The notes under the pieces are model-generated. The model had not been told where the DNA came from, made no database searches, and saw only the letters and a list, made by a program, of their open reading frames with translations. A stretch of DNA of 64,000 nucleotides, from NCBI GenBank assembly GCA_025677835.1, contig JAIXMR010000030.1, positions 151,772-215,771 on the forward strand, in the 5' to 3' direction. Positions 37,832 to 48,216 of this stretch are shown in pieces. This stretch comes from Sporodiniella umbellata. Its lineage: Eukaryota > Mucoromycota > Mucoromycetes > Mucorales > Rhizopodaceae. Within the stretch, counting starts at the first letter, position 1. Every line of letters starts with the position of its first letter. Position numbers and translations under genes: made by a program.

Positions 37832-38950
37832 TCAACATTTGTTATTTGTGTGTAAGGAAAAAGTTTCCGAGTTGATGATGCCTTGATCAACAAGCTGTTC
37901 AAAAGACCATACGTTTGAGTTGATTTTGTTTTTAAGTGCCCAGAAAGTTCCACCTGCGCCACTACCTTTGTAAACAGATATTTGAGTATCCATCATTTGT
38001 CGCAACCACCAATCGTCACTAGCAGCACCTGAAGCCAACGACCACTCACCGAATAAAACAGGCAAATGAAAGCTAGATGCACTAGACTTGGTATTACATA
38101 TACCATTGATGATAGACTGGCGATCTTTGTTAGGAGGGAATGCGTAATAAGGATGAAGGTCAATGACAGCATTTGCTGGCACAGGTAAAAAGTTTTTCCA
38201 TGTATCCAAACCTTTAAAGGAGTCATGGAACATCATTGGTACCTTAAAGGAAGAAGCATTGATTATGTTGAAGGCCTTTTGGTAATAGTCTTTGAGAATG
38301 TTTAGCTGATCCTGGTTAGTTCTAGGTTCATTAGCTGATTCAATAGAAGCAATACGGCTTTTAAGTGTGTGATCAAGGCCATTCATCCAATCGACTATAG
38401 CCTGAATAGTCCTGAGTCCACGCTGTATATTATGAGAAGAGTAGAAATCAATAGGTCCAATATGCCCTGAATGGGCTTCTCCATTTTGAGAACCAGGAAG
38501 TCCATGCAAGTCAATGATAGCATACAATCCATATTTGTTACAGTAGCCCAGAATACGCTCAATCTGAGCCTTTTGACCTTCTGTGACATAAGGCTCACCG
38601 GCGTCGTTTGGAATAAAAGCCCAGTAGCCTACGGGAATACGGACATGGTTGGCTTTGACGCTGGCTAATTTCTTAAAATCGTCTTCAGTCACCCAGCTGT
38701 TCCAGTGATCTTTCAAGAATTGGGTGGGATTAGAAGCTTGCTTACAAAAGTTCCACTCGTCTTCAGCATTGGGCGCGTACTTGTTAAATATAGATGGATC
38801 CATCCATTTTTCAAGGATAAGCCAGTTTCCTAGATTGGCACCCCAAGCCTTCGTAGTCCAGTAATTGTAAGCAGTACCATCGCGCTTTTTAATGGGGGAA
38901 GCCAAAGCGCACGTTATAAAAACGGCAGCCATTAAAAAGAAATAGCGCAT
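37832..38950 (-). CDS. EXG1: Exo-1,3-beta-glucanase, GH5 (EXG1-like)
   Basis: Intronless, 372 aa. A signal peptide (MRYFFLMAAVFITCALAS) is followed by PIKKRDG, a Kex2-type KR site as in yeast Exg1. GH5 landmarks: WGANLGNWLILEKWMDPSIF, VRIPVGYWAF, IIDLHGLPGSQNG, the acid/base glutamate in IESANEP, and the nucleophile glutamate in LPVLFGEWSLA. The 'GLPGSQNG' loop and overall length fit subfamily GH5_9. It would be secreted and trim cell-wall beta-1,3-glucan or related polymers. The gene ends 69 bp from the convergent CSN5 stop. Lack of introns stands out against the intron-rich neighbours but is common in secreted hydrolases. Confidence 0.95.
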   Translation of the reverse strand: MRYFFLMAAVFITCALASPIKKRDGTAYNYWTTKAWGANLGNWLILEKWMDPSIFNKYAPNAEDEWNFCKQASNPTQFLKDHWNSWVTEDDFKKLASVKANHVRIPVGYWAFIPNDAGEPYVTEGQKAQIERILGYCNKYGLYAIIDLHGLPGSQNGEAHSGHIGPIDFYSSHNIQRGLRTIQAIVDWMNGLDHTLKSRIASIESANEPRTNQDQLNILKDYYQKAFNIINASSFKVPMMFHDSFKGLDTWKNFLPVPANAVIDLHPYYAFPPNKDRQSIINGICNTKSSASSFHLPVLFGEWSLASGAASDDWWLRQMMDTQISVYKGSGAGGTFWALKNKINSNVWSFEQLVDQGIINSETFSLHTNNKC

Positions 38951-39959
38951 AATTGAATAAAAGTAATTTGGTTTGGCCTGGTTTAGTAAGTAGAAAAAAG
39001 AACACGAAATATTACCCCTCTTTTATATCCGTGTAATCAATGGATGCATGACTGTAACACATTACCAAATGTGAAAAATAAAAGCGCAAAAACTACAATG
39101 ATCGATCAAAAAGTCTACTTTCTTATCTATTTTATCCTGCTATAATACTCCTGTTGTTTGAATTAAAAAGTAAATTGTGTAAAGCAAAAAGCTTGTTTTA
39201 CTTTTCAGCTTTGTTGAGTAGTTGATAGTTTTTACAAGCTGATAAAGACACTTTTTTTCAAACAAAGCTGATTCCAAGAGTGTTCCATTGTGCTGGATAA
39301 AGTGTCTAATAAAGTACATGAATTATCAAAAGTTTTGTACAAGATCACTAATGCTGTACCACTGTCTTGTACTTGCTTTTTTTTTTAAAAAAAAAAATAA
39401 AAAATAAAAAAAAAATCAAGAATTTTTATAACAGCATCGCTACAGATACGAATTTCAACAACTTACGTTTTTCTTTCTGTTTCTGTATCACAGAATATGT
39501 GTTAAAATAGCTCTTTACTGTTTGTTTGCAATACGGTTACATAATCGATTGCACGCATGTGTTTTGCGTGCAACAAAGGTAAATTTACTGAAATAATGGA
39601 CATATATTTCCATCAATATTAAGGGTTGGACAAAACACAACCGGTGTCGAGTGGTAAAAAGGGTTGAATGTGAGTTTTATTAAGTATACTTTCCTCCAAG
39701 AAAAAAAAAAAAAGCGATTTTTATGACGCGCTATTATACCACTGTTTTCCAGTTTTTCTCTTTCATGTTTTGAAGGCATCTTTTTTTTTTTTTTTAGAAA
39801 AAAGAATCCTAGGGTTCAAGACACACCTGCTCAGACTGTTAGGTTTGGCCAACTTTTTGTAAACTTTTGTATACACTACAGACGTATTTTTGGTTGACTT
39901 TAGATTGGTTTTACTTTTAAACATTTTTTTAAACCACTTTATTTTACAAATAACGAGCG
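38951..39959. other. Gene-free region upstream of EXG1
   Basis: About 1 kb of AT-rich DNA, including a T10-A11 junction (39377-39397) and a perfect short hairpin (39549-39573). A 64-codon minus-strand frame (39585-39779) begins MPSKHEREKLENSGIIARHK but has no recognisable continuation. Confidence 0.5.
39549..39573. repeat. Inverted repeat, 8-bp perfect stem
   Basis: TTGCACGC, nine bases, then GCGTGCAA. GC-rich arms in an AT-rich spacer between EXG1 and the Pex30-like gene; could be a dimeric factor site or a hairpin. Confidence 0.7.
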
Positions 39960-40403
39960 CTACTTTTTTTTCTTTGCCTCATCCTCGCCAACGACATAAT
40001 TCTCTTCTTCCCATTCAACTAATCTTGCGCGTCGGCACCAACGACGTCTTCTAGTGAAGGTTTGCATGCCAGGTACTCCACTTAGTTGTTTCCAAGCATT
40101 GTTGCCATACTCCCATCCGTTTTGATCAATTTTCCCCTGAAGTTCACCTGTCATGTCCACCCACCAGTCACCGTCGGCCCAAGTCCAAGTTTTTTTGGTT
40201 GTGGTTTGAATTGATTTGCTCCCGGCACTACGCTGGCTCACTTTTGTATTGTCCTCAGGTAGCTGAAAGTCATCCTTATTGACGATGGACTTTAAATGGC
40301 TATCTGTCCATGGTGCTCTTTCGTTAGGCATCATGTTGGTTGTCCAATGAACTCCCAACCACCAACGCTATATATAAGAACAATCAGAATTAATTTTAAC
40401 CGT

Positions 40404-40443
<40 letters not shown>

Positions 40444-41396
40444 GGAATGAAAAGAGAGAGAAATACCTGATTCTCATATACTTCAAATTGAAAGATCATT
40501 TCAGTTCGATTTCCCTTGTTCTGGGTACTTTTAACTTCAGAGGAAGTTGCGATAAGCTTTGATACTTTTGATTTTGTTTTGAATGCTTTGCTAGGTAGTG
40601 ATTTTATCTTTTCTTTTAATTTCAAATCAAATCGGAAGAGGGTAGTGACCACAGCCACACCGTAGGCCCAGATGGCTACAAAGAGATATCTCAAGACGAT
40701 ATTACGCAGCATGGCATCCTTGATGATGTTGAACCAAGGTGAGGGGCTGATCAAGAGCAAGGCGCCTGTGAAAGCCAAGACGAAATGAGCACCCAACCAC
40801 CAGTTGAGAGCGATCCACAAGGGAGTGACGTACATCAGAACGCTCAGAATTGAAAGCGGATTAGCCTCATTGAACGTATGCGTCATACGCCCTACCCTTT
40901 GGGTCACATAGTCCAGAAAGTGATTGATGATCACCAAATCTGCCAAGGTGTCGTCCAGCGATACATCCCATTCCTGACGAGTTTTTCTAGAGACCAATTC
41001 CTTTTCCTCTTCCACTTTATCTTCTTCTTCCATTTCCTTTAGTTTTTCTTCTCGTTTCTTTCGTTGTTCTTGACGAGCTTTCTCCAGCGTTTCTCGTCGA
41101 GCTCGACGGGTACGCACCTGGAGCCAATCTTGGGCTAGTTTATAAAGCACCAAGCAGGGTAGTGACAAAGCAAGCACCTGCCAAGTCCATAGACAGACCG
41201 AAACCCAGACCAATACAGCCAAAAAAGAAAGTCGAGGCTGTGACGATTGCCACATGAGGATCTGAACCCATTGAGCAGCACAATGAATAAAAGGTCCCAA
41301 AGCAACAAGTATCTTTAAGATAGGTGTTGGTATCTGGTCAATGTTCTGGACCATATAAGGCGAAGAAAAACTAGGATGCTTATCACTCATCGCCAT
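39960..41396 (-). CDS. Pex30/Pex23-like peroxin with dysferlin domain
   Basis: Two exons (41396-40467, 40367-39960) give 445 aa. The N-terminal half has reticulon-like hydrophobic hairpins (FLAVLVWVSVCLWTWQVLAL, ILSVLMYVTPLWIALNWWLG, FVLAFTGALLLI), with a K/E-rich presumed coiled coil between them. The C-terminal half is a split dysferlin domain: DysFN begins MIFQFEVYENQ and crosses the intron into RWWLGVHWTTNMMPNERAPW; DysFC is WEYGNNAWKQ followed by RRRRWCRRARLVEWEEENYV. This arrangement matches Pex30/31/32 (Pex23/Pex24) proteins, which sit in ER subdomains where peroxisomes and lipid droplets form. The intron holds a T27-A11 tract. Which Pex30-family member it equals cannot be decided. Confidence 0.88.
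40406..40443. repeat. T27-A11 junction tract inside an intron
   Basis: A long T run followed directly by an A run in the single intron of the Pex30-like gene. Confidence 0.9.
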
Positions 41397-41619
41397 GGTG
41401 AATGCCTTTTTCAGAAATATATATAAAAAAAAAAATAAAAAAAAAATAAAAAACAAAGCTATAAACAAACAAAAGAAATGTTGTAAGCAGAAAAGAAATA
41501 AAATAAAAATAAAAAAAAAAAAAAAAAAAACAGTAAAAACTATTATCATGAAGTCCTTTATTTTTCACATGAATACTAAGGAGTTTAGAAGTAGAGTTAA
41601 TCACGTGCCATACCCTGGA

Positions 41620-42842
41620 TCACTCTAGCGTGGAGCGTGACCGTTTCAATAAGAAAATGATAAACAAGAAAAGTAGACAAGCAAAGGAGATATTAGAGAC
41701 CCTAGCCATGTTGTGATTGGCTCTATCGGCGATTTCTATGGACGGTAAAGGCTCGGTGTCTGGGAGGGGTGGTTCGATTTGAGGCCGAGTGAATTCGTCG
41801 CGAGGCCGAGGGATCCATTGAGGTTGGTAGGGCTGTGTTGAGAGATAATTCCATTTTCCTTCAGGTTGACATGAATCATCTACGAGAAAGGTGACATGCG
41901 TGTCTTGGTAAGGGGCTGTATCTGGGGAATGACGCGCCTGCCACCAGGGCAAGACGCCACGACAGATCGAACAGTAATCTGAGCGCTGGGTGTGTTCGTA
42001 CGTATCGCCCCATTGGGCAATAAAAGTAGGTTCTAAGCGATCTTTAGCGGCGATGGTGACCGCGTCTCGTCGAAACGAGAGGTATTCTAAATAGGCTGTA
42101 TCGTTGTTATCCAGATAGCGAATATAGTCGGCCAAATCTCTAGGATCCGGATAAGCGTCCATGTAGATCACAGACCGGTTGGTAGGCAGATAACCATCAT
42201 AACTCACAGGTCCATCCACAATCGGTACTGCTGACACCATGAATGTATCAAACAGCTTCTCGGTGACTATATATATATATACAAATATATATACAAATAT
42301 ATATACATTGATAAAAAGTGAGAGGCGTCAAGTCCAGCGGATATATAATTGAGTGTATCTACCATAATTGTCACAATTGGCATTTTCAATAGCCAGATAA
42401 AACTTGTATTCAGACATCAGCTCCAATCTATTCTTATCGTCTGGAAAATCCTGATTGTTCTCACAGCTGCCATAGCTATGGACAGTCACGTGTTTCATCA
42501 ACTCGCGTACATACTTTTGTCTTCCGCTGGTGGCCATACAATTACGGGCGATCCAAAGGACAGGCGACTCCTTTTTTTTGGTGAGCATAAAATCACGGGG
42601 CAAAGGACGATTGACAACGTCCATGATGGCAGGGGAGAAATAACTGAATAAAAAGCTTGATTTGAAATGATAGCTGGCCAGATAATCGTAATTGGCCAAC
42701 ATCTCCTCCTGATTACTTCTGAAAGGAGCTGTCACTGGTGATTCTAACGTCTCTAGTATGCGTGGCTGATTTTCAATGCCTAAAAACAAACAAAAACAAA
42801 CAAAAAAACAAACCGCCATCATACAAATATAAACAAACAGTC

Positions 42843-42874
<32 letters not shown>

Positions 42875-43163
42875 ACGAGGTGGCATTGAAGAAATATCAG
42901 CAGGATGGAAAATCAAGGCAGTGGCTTTTTCCCAATTGTTGGTATTACTGGTCAATGTACACCAAGATCTCTCTTTGGGTATATTTGTAAAGTTGAATGA
43001 GTAGCCGGGAGGTATAGGGCAGCTCTTTCCTTTGGCTTGATCTTTGTCTATCCGGATGCGTTAGTCAAGGACGAGCCTCTTTCTCCTGCTGGCTACCAAA
43101 CTTGGGATTGCCAAACCACAAAGTATAGTATACTATCTCTAAAGGCGGAAGAACAACGGTCAT
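41620..43163 (-). CDS. GT10 alpha-1,3-fucosyltransferase-type glycosyltransferase
   Basis: Four exons (43163-43097, 43047-42877, 42779-42363, 42266-41620) give 433 aa. The GT10 donor-binding region spans intron 3: YKFYLAIENANCDNY then VTEKLFDTFMVSAVPIVDG, the family signature ('E.....DYVTEKLF......VPVV.G'), followed by DGYLPTNRSVIYMDAYPDPR. Upstream are YHFKSSFLFSYFSP and RNCMATSGRQKYVRELMKHV. The N-terminus from ATG 43163 (MTVVLPPLEIVYYTLWFGNP) has no membrane anchor, while the C-terminus carries a strong one (ISFACLLFLFIIFLLKRSRS). Typical Golgi GT10 enzymes are anchored at the N-terminus. An extra 5' exon before an A-rich stretch (43203-43254) cannot be excluded. Mucoralean cell-wall polysaccharides contain fucose, so a role there is inferred. 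Confidence 0.88.
42268..42309. repeat. TA-rich tandem repeat in GT10 intron 3
   Basis: A run of AT dinucleotides continuing into two repeated ATATATACAA units near the 3' splice site of the intron, on the minus strand. Confidence 0.8.
42847..42874. repeat. T28 homopolymer in GT10 intron 2
   Basis: 28 T on the plus strand, i.e. A28 immediately after the donor of the minus-strand intron. Confidence 0.9.
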
Positions 43164-43626
43164 TCTAAGGATCTATTGCTAGTAGAAATCTATTTTTTTT
43201 TTAAAAAAAAAAAAAAAAAAAAAAAGAAAAAGAAAAAAAAAAAAAAAAAAAAAAGAATGAAACAAGCTTTATTTGCAGTTTCGGAGCTCATGTAGGTAGG
43301 TGTGTGACATGGCAGGCTACTATTTTTAAGACATCAGCCTATGGTTTTGATTTCAAAGCAAGTCGCTTTGTATTCACTACGCCCTAGAGAAAGAGAGTGA
43401 CCACAGGGCTTCTCTCAACGTTGGGCACCTCTATTGACTATGATAGTTAGGAGAAGATTCATTGGATTCGAAAAAGAGGTATGGATTTCTAGGCTCAACC
43501 CGTTTCCAAAAAGGTTACCTATTTACATCCCCGAACTTTTATTTAAATAACTGACGCAGACAAGTGATATCATTTATTTCTGTTTAATTTCAAAAAACAA
43601 AAAAAAAAAAAAAAAAAAAAAAAACC
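43164..43626. promoter_or_regulatory. Divergent spacer GT10 / ARPC5 with long A tracts
   Basis: Contains T10-A23 (43193-43225), A22 (43233-43254) and A26 (43599-43624), the last ending 2 nt before the ARPC5 ATG. About 340 bp of mixed sequence in between shows no coding potential that I could support. Confidence 0.55.
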
Positions 43627-44270
43627 ATGTCCTGGCGCAAGATTGACATTGACCAATACGATGAAGATGCCTATACAGAAGATGAGTTTCTTGCCGAATT
43701 TGAAACCGGCTTAACCCCTGAGCAAGTGAATTCAGCTACTCAGTCAAGAAACGCGGAAGTACGCAATCTGCTTTCCAAGTAAACAAAAAAAAAAAAAAAA
43801 AAAAAAAAAGGACACTTTCCATCCATAAAGCGTGTAGACTGACAGTTGGATTAGGAGTGACTTGAATGGTGCTTTAGCTCATGCTTTACAAGATCCGCCG
43901 TATGGGCGTCATCTAGAACTTGCCAAGGTAAGATAAGCTGGGAATGTGCAAGTATTGACGGTTTTGAAGGCTGAGAGTACGCTGATGGTGACTGAAGTTC
44001 TGAATATGTTTAGAGCAGCTGATATCTCAGATATTGTAAAGTCGCTCGACTATGAACAGCAAGACGTGTTGATGAAATACATTTATGCAGGGTTGGGAAA
44101 GCCGGAACAATACAATGCCAGCGTTTTGTTAACTTGGCATGAAAAGGTTTACACTACTTGAACGATAACAAAGCGTTATTTGTACTGACCTGTTTATTAT
44201 CTAGTTGACGGAAGTTGCTGGTCATGGCTGCATTGTACGTGTGATGACAGATCGGCGCACTGTCTTTTAA
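43627..44270 (+). CDS. ARPC5: Arp2/3 complex subunit 5 (p16-Arc)
   Basis: Four exons (43627-43778, 43855-43927, 43976-44146, 44205-44270) give 153 aa, matching the family size (about 151). The N-terminus is MSWRKIDIDQYDEDAY with the usual acidic run. Exon 2 gives DLNGALAHALQDPPYGRHLE, a family hallmark. Exon 3 gives VLNMFRAADISDIVKSLDYE and LMKYIYAGLGKPEQYNASVL, and exon 4 closes with LTEVAGHGCIVRVMTDRRTV. The third exon could be read open further upstream, but that would leave a 25-nt intron; the 48-nt intron ending at 43975 gives the family sequence. The complex nucleates branched actin, for endocytosis and hyphal growth. Confidence 0.95.
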
Positions 44271-44357
44271 AGCGTTTCTATCAATGTATATCCCTTTTGT
44301 GTGTATGTATGCGTTTTTATGAAGCTGAATGAATGAAATAGGCAACTAAATATGCTT

Positions 44358-44369
44358 AAAAAAAAAAAA

Positions 44370-44401
<32 letters not shown>
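44358..44401. repeat. A21 followed by (GA) microsatellite
   Basis: Poly-A passing directly into about eleven GA units, just downstream of ARPC5. Confidence 0.9.
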
Positions 44402-44803
44402 GGAGGGAGGGGGAATAATGCATGTAAGTTCAATGTAGATTGGAAACATTAAGAGTTCTTTTTGTTGTTATTGTTGTTGTTATGGCTATATTTGAGAGTT
44501 TAAGTGTTTTTCTTTTGTCTGATAAAGTGTTCATTCTTTAGACAGTGATTGGTCTATTTTAGAATGTGGCCCAAAGCAGGCGTAGAGCCAAGGTCTATTT
44601 TAAAGGGTAAAGAAGACGTGAGGTTGTAAAAGGGTTCAAGGTTGAATGGATGTGGCTGCATAGCAAGTAAGGGGAAATCAAAGATAGAAATTCAACAACT
44701 TATCACTGATAAGGGACAAGATTTAGAAATAAACTTTTAATAGACAACATTTTGGAGTCAAATTCTTATGAAGCGAGGCCAGTGGGTTTGATTGGTCAAT
44801 CGT

Positions 44804-44861
44804 ATTTTTATTTTTATTTTTATTTTTATTTTTATTTTTTATTTTTTTTTTTATTTTTTTA
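44804..44861. repeat. (TTTTTA) tandem array, copy 1
   Basis: Hexamer-like repeats decaying into longer T runs and ending TTTTTTTAC. A near-identical array lies at 48132-48172. Confidence 0.85.
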
Positions 44862-45571
44862 CAGAAAAAAAGCTTAAAAAAAGCTTTTCATTTCCAATCA
44901 GGCTACACCAACCGTTGAGATTGCACTGTTTGAAAGCCAGAAAGGACGGTGGAGAGAAGCGAGGGTGATTAGACACGACTAAAACATATTTTGTTTAAAG
45001 TCAATGTGCATTCCAGGTAGTTGGGTGTTCTTTCTATTGGTCAGCGGGCAAAGACACAGTAATAATAATAAGACTATCATTAATGTCTACAGAATTGAAA
45101 TATTTTAAAGTATAATCTGCTGCTTCTTTTGGGTTTGTCCAAACATTCCCTTGACTATTTAAGGTTGAAGAATAAAGGGGAACCTTAATCTAACCAAGTT
45201 CCGATGTAAAGTCAGAAAGAAACAGTGGAAGAGAAAGAGAAAGAGAGAACCAAGCTGGGTCTTTTCTGTCCTACATTTGTTAGTATTGGGTAAGCTGTCG
45301 TTGCCAGCGGTTGGCTGATCGAGACGCTTTCCGATCGAGTCGCTGCCCCCTCAAGAATGCGTGAAAAATAATACTTTTGCAATGAAACATGACATAATTT
45401 GCTGATCATAGAAAGAAGTTTAAAATTAAGAGTTGCTGCTATTCAGTCTTGTTCTTTTTTCTTCTTTTACCCTTTCCTTTTCTCTTTTCTTATATAAAAA
45501 CCACTCTTTCTTTTCCTCCCCCCCCTAAAAAAAAAAAGTAATAATAAAAAAAAAAAGAGAGAGAGACAGCC

Positions 45572-46357
45572 ATGGAAACTTATTTTGGCTACATTAAAAC
45601 ACCCCAGGACGCCTTGATGGTGTTTGAAGCCTGCAGAAAGAATAAGCTTCAAAAGGTCCAGAGACGCCTTACGTCCAAAGAACGCACCCAGATTAAGTCA
45701 GGCTCTGTCTTTGCTTGGGACGAGAGAGAGGCTGGCATGCGCCGATGGACAGACGGTCGTACTTGGTCTCCCAGTCGCGTTCTAGGTAGCTTTCTGACCT
45801 ACCGCGAGTTGGACACCAAAAGAAGGCCTCGACGACTTTCGCTCACGATGAACAAGACTACGATCGGTTGCTCTTATAAACCAAACGGCCTAATCAAGCA
45901 GAGCTTCTCCATCTGTACAGCCACCCATCAAAAACTGCACTTGATTTCCTATTATTCCAAATCCGACTTATTAGCCGGCTACCTAAAACAACCTTCAGCC
46001 GATCCATTGCTTTCCGATATCAAAGTACAGAAAGGTCTTTATCCTGAACTGAACCCATTGGATACCAGCGGAGGCCATTCGGCTACTATTCACAACATGC
46101 GACTTTCTCTCTCTACTCCTAACCTCTCCAGGCATCTCTCCATGGACACTTGCTCTTCCTCTTCCTCTGCCTCTCCACCCTCCCTCTCATCTTCCCCCAG
46201 CACCTGCGATGATGATCTCATGTCCCCCTCGCTTTCCTTTCCCACCTCTCACTCTACCCTTCTCTTACCACCCGCTCAAGACATTGCCTGGGGGAAAATC
46301 CCTTCTTCTGAAGATCAACGTCAGCTAAAAGCCTTACAAACCCTACTAAGACTCTAG
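45572..46357 (+). CDS. WOPR-family transcription regulator (Gti1/Pac2, Wor1/Ryp1-like)
   Basis: Intronless, 261 aa. The WOPRa box opens the protein: YFGYIKTPQDALMVFEACRK, QRRLTSKERTQIKSGSVFAW, DEREAGMRRWTDGRTWSPSR and GSFLTYREL. The WOPRb box is IKQSFSICTATHQKLHLISY followed by YSKSDL. Together they form the single DNA-binding unit of the Wor1/Ryp1/Sge1/Gti1/Pac2 group. The C-terminal 100 residues are Ser/Pro-rich and low in complexity (SSSSSASPPSLSSSPSTC). These factors are master switches of morphology and development in Dikarya. Which branch this belongs to (Gti1/Wor1-like or Pac2-like) needs a tree. It sits alone between 1.3 and 1.9 kb of gene-free DNA, unlike most genes in the window. 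Confidence 0.95.
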   Translation: METYFGYIKTPQDALMVFEACRKNKLQKVQRRLTSKERTQIKSGSVFAWDEREAGMRRWTDGRTWSPSRVLGSFLTYRELDTKRRPRRLSLTMNKTTIGCSYKPNGLIKQSFSICTATHQKLHLISYYSKSDLLAGYLKQPSADPLLSDIKVQKGLYPELNPLDTSGGHSATIHNMRLSLSTPNLSRHLSMDTCSSSSSASPPSLSSSPSTCDDDLMSPSLSFPTSHSTLLLPPAQDIAWGKIPSSEDQRQLKALQTLLRL

Positions 46358-46359
46358 AC

Positions 46360-46391
<32 letters not shown>

Positions 46392-48216
46392 TCTCATCTA
46401 TACTATTTATTTACTCATTCTTATCATACATTGTTCTTAATGGATCCTATGACTCTCTTTCGCTACTGTCCTAAGCCTTACATTCTTTTATTTCACTCTC
46501 CTCTTAAACCATCCTTTTTTTTTTTTTTTTTTCTTTTTCTTTTGTTTCCTAATAAACATCGAACATTCTTAAAGTTTCTATCCTCTCCGATTGACGTATT
46601 AGATCATGTTTGCGGGGAAAAAAAAAAAAAAAAAAAAAACCGGTCAAAGAGAGGCTTGGTTTTAAGGTGAAAGTAACCCTCATTGGGTTGAAATGAAATC
46701 ATCTTCATCTAAGCTGTTGTCAAACCTAAGGTCCCATTGACGTCAACTGTGTCTCTATCGGAAAAACAATTGGCAAACTTTCGGTTGTCTATACACACCA
46801 TCCTTCTATTGGATTACCAGACTTAGAAAGACATCGCGTGGATAATCTTTTCTCTGTTGTTTAAAACTCTTGAAATATCCATAGAAAAACACTGAACAAT
46901 AAAAAAGAAAAAAAAAAAAAAAACTCTTAAGCCGCAACGTTATTTCAATGGCCTAAACCGTGTTTTTTTTTTTTTTTTTTTTTTTTTTCAATCAAATCTA
47001 ACAATGATAGACAAAGGCAGCCATTTTAAAATCGTATGGGCCTTATCGCCTAAAAAAAAGAAAAAAAAAAAAAGGTTGAAGCCTAGACTTTGTGCTTTTG
47101 AATCCTCCCTTTTTCTATTGGACAGATCGATAGTTTCTATTTAAAGCAATCAAAGACGATTTGGGTATCGAAACAATTTTTCCATTCAGGGTAAAATCAT
47201 CTTGACCGGCTTCAATCTCAGTTCGAAATCGACACACCCTTTGCTTGGAGAGAGATCCAAGGTCGTTTTCAACCTAAAGTAAACCTAAATCGTTTAAACT
47301 AGATCATTTTTTCTAGCAGGAAAGCACAAAAATGACCTTGTTTATCATGGATTCTAAAGGAAGTCTTGGTTTTAGATACATATTGGGTTGAACCCCCCCC
47401 CCTCTCTCTCTCCATTGCTCCATTCTAGTTCTCTTTCTATTTTATAATGACCAATTTACTGACAGAGGATACGCTTACTTCATTGTCAGGAGAGTACCTT
47501 TGCATCGTTTACGCGATTTGGATAACTCGGAGGAGGGGGGTCTGGTCTTTGGCAATCTTTCTGTTCAAAAAAGACTACTTTCAATTGCCTTTTTTGAAAT
47601 AATAGAGTAGAAAGGAGCCGTTTCTCTTTGTTCAGTGAGTGAGCACTCTCAAAAATTGAACGTGACTTATTCTAATCCTTTCAGAGTCTATACACTATCC
47701 CGGGCATGTCAAAGCCACCTTCTTATCAAAAGTAGTTTTAGATCAAGAGGTTCGACTTGAGGTCAGAAAGTCGGTTCACAGTGTAAACTCAGGGTTAAGG
47801 AACTCTATCTGCTATTTGGATTTGGATTTTTATTTTGTTATCACTGAGTCATACATGGAGTAAACAAAACAACAAGCAGCCCAAAGCCAAAAGAAAGACA
47901 ACCTAACAGTGGCCAGCTTGTCTTCTTGTTTCCCCCCCCCCTACAAGAGAAGAAAAAGCAACCAACTCCCACACTTCTCCACTGGTTTAACATCGCCTCC
48001 TCTTGCACCAGTAATCAACAATTGTCTTTGCTAACAAGAGTCTCATACCACTTTCCCTTCTTCACTACCCGTCCTGTACGTGCTTTTTCCATCCACACGT
48101 ATTTTTTTTTCTTTTAAATCACCGTCTTTTGATTTTTATTTTTATTTTTATTTTTATTTTTTATTTTTTTACTTGTCTTTTTTTTTTTTTTCTCTTTTGC
48201 ATATAAAATACTTCAA
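46358..48216. other. Longest gene-free region, rich in homopolymers
   Basis: 1.86 kb between WOPR and UBC9. It begins with a C run running into T25 right after the WOPR stop, and holds several A or T runs of 15 or more (for example near 46514, 46619, 46910 and 46963) and C-rich spots near 47393 and 47932. A 63-codon plus-strand frame (47926-48117) is low-complexity and unsupported. It could contain long UTRs, a non-coding RNA or relic DNA. Confidence 0.5.
48132..48172. repeat. (TTTTTA) tandem array, copy 2
   Basis: Same hexamer pattern and the same TTTTTTATTTTTTTAC end as the array at 44804; lies 45 bp before the UBC9 start codon. Confidence 0.85.

Larger units (their letters stand above)
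44271..45571. other. Long upstream region of the WOPR gene
   Basis: 1.3 kb with several simple repeats: an A21-(GA) tract (44358-44401), a (TTTTTA) array (44804-44861), and a GC-richer patch around 45290-45355 with GATCGAGACG and GATCGAGTCG as near-direct repeats. A pyrimidine-rich stretch lies before the WOPR ATG. No gene seen. The size fits a complex promoter for a developmental regulator. Confidence 0.5.

Noticed and set aside
39585..39779. 64-codon minus-strand frame beginning MPSKHEREKLENSG
   Set aside because: The first 22 residues look protein-like but the rest runs through a homopolymer and no continuation exon was found.
36331..44270. The idea that neighbouring genes form a functional cluster
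   Set aside because: Strands alternate, each gene has its own spacer, and the functions are unrelated housekeeping roles.
47926..48117. 63-codon plus-strand frame upstream of UBC9
   Set aside because: Low-complexity, ends in a T run and has no relatives that I recognise.
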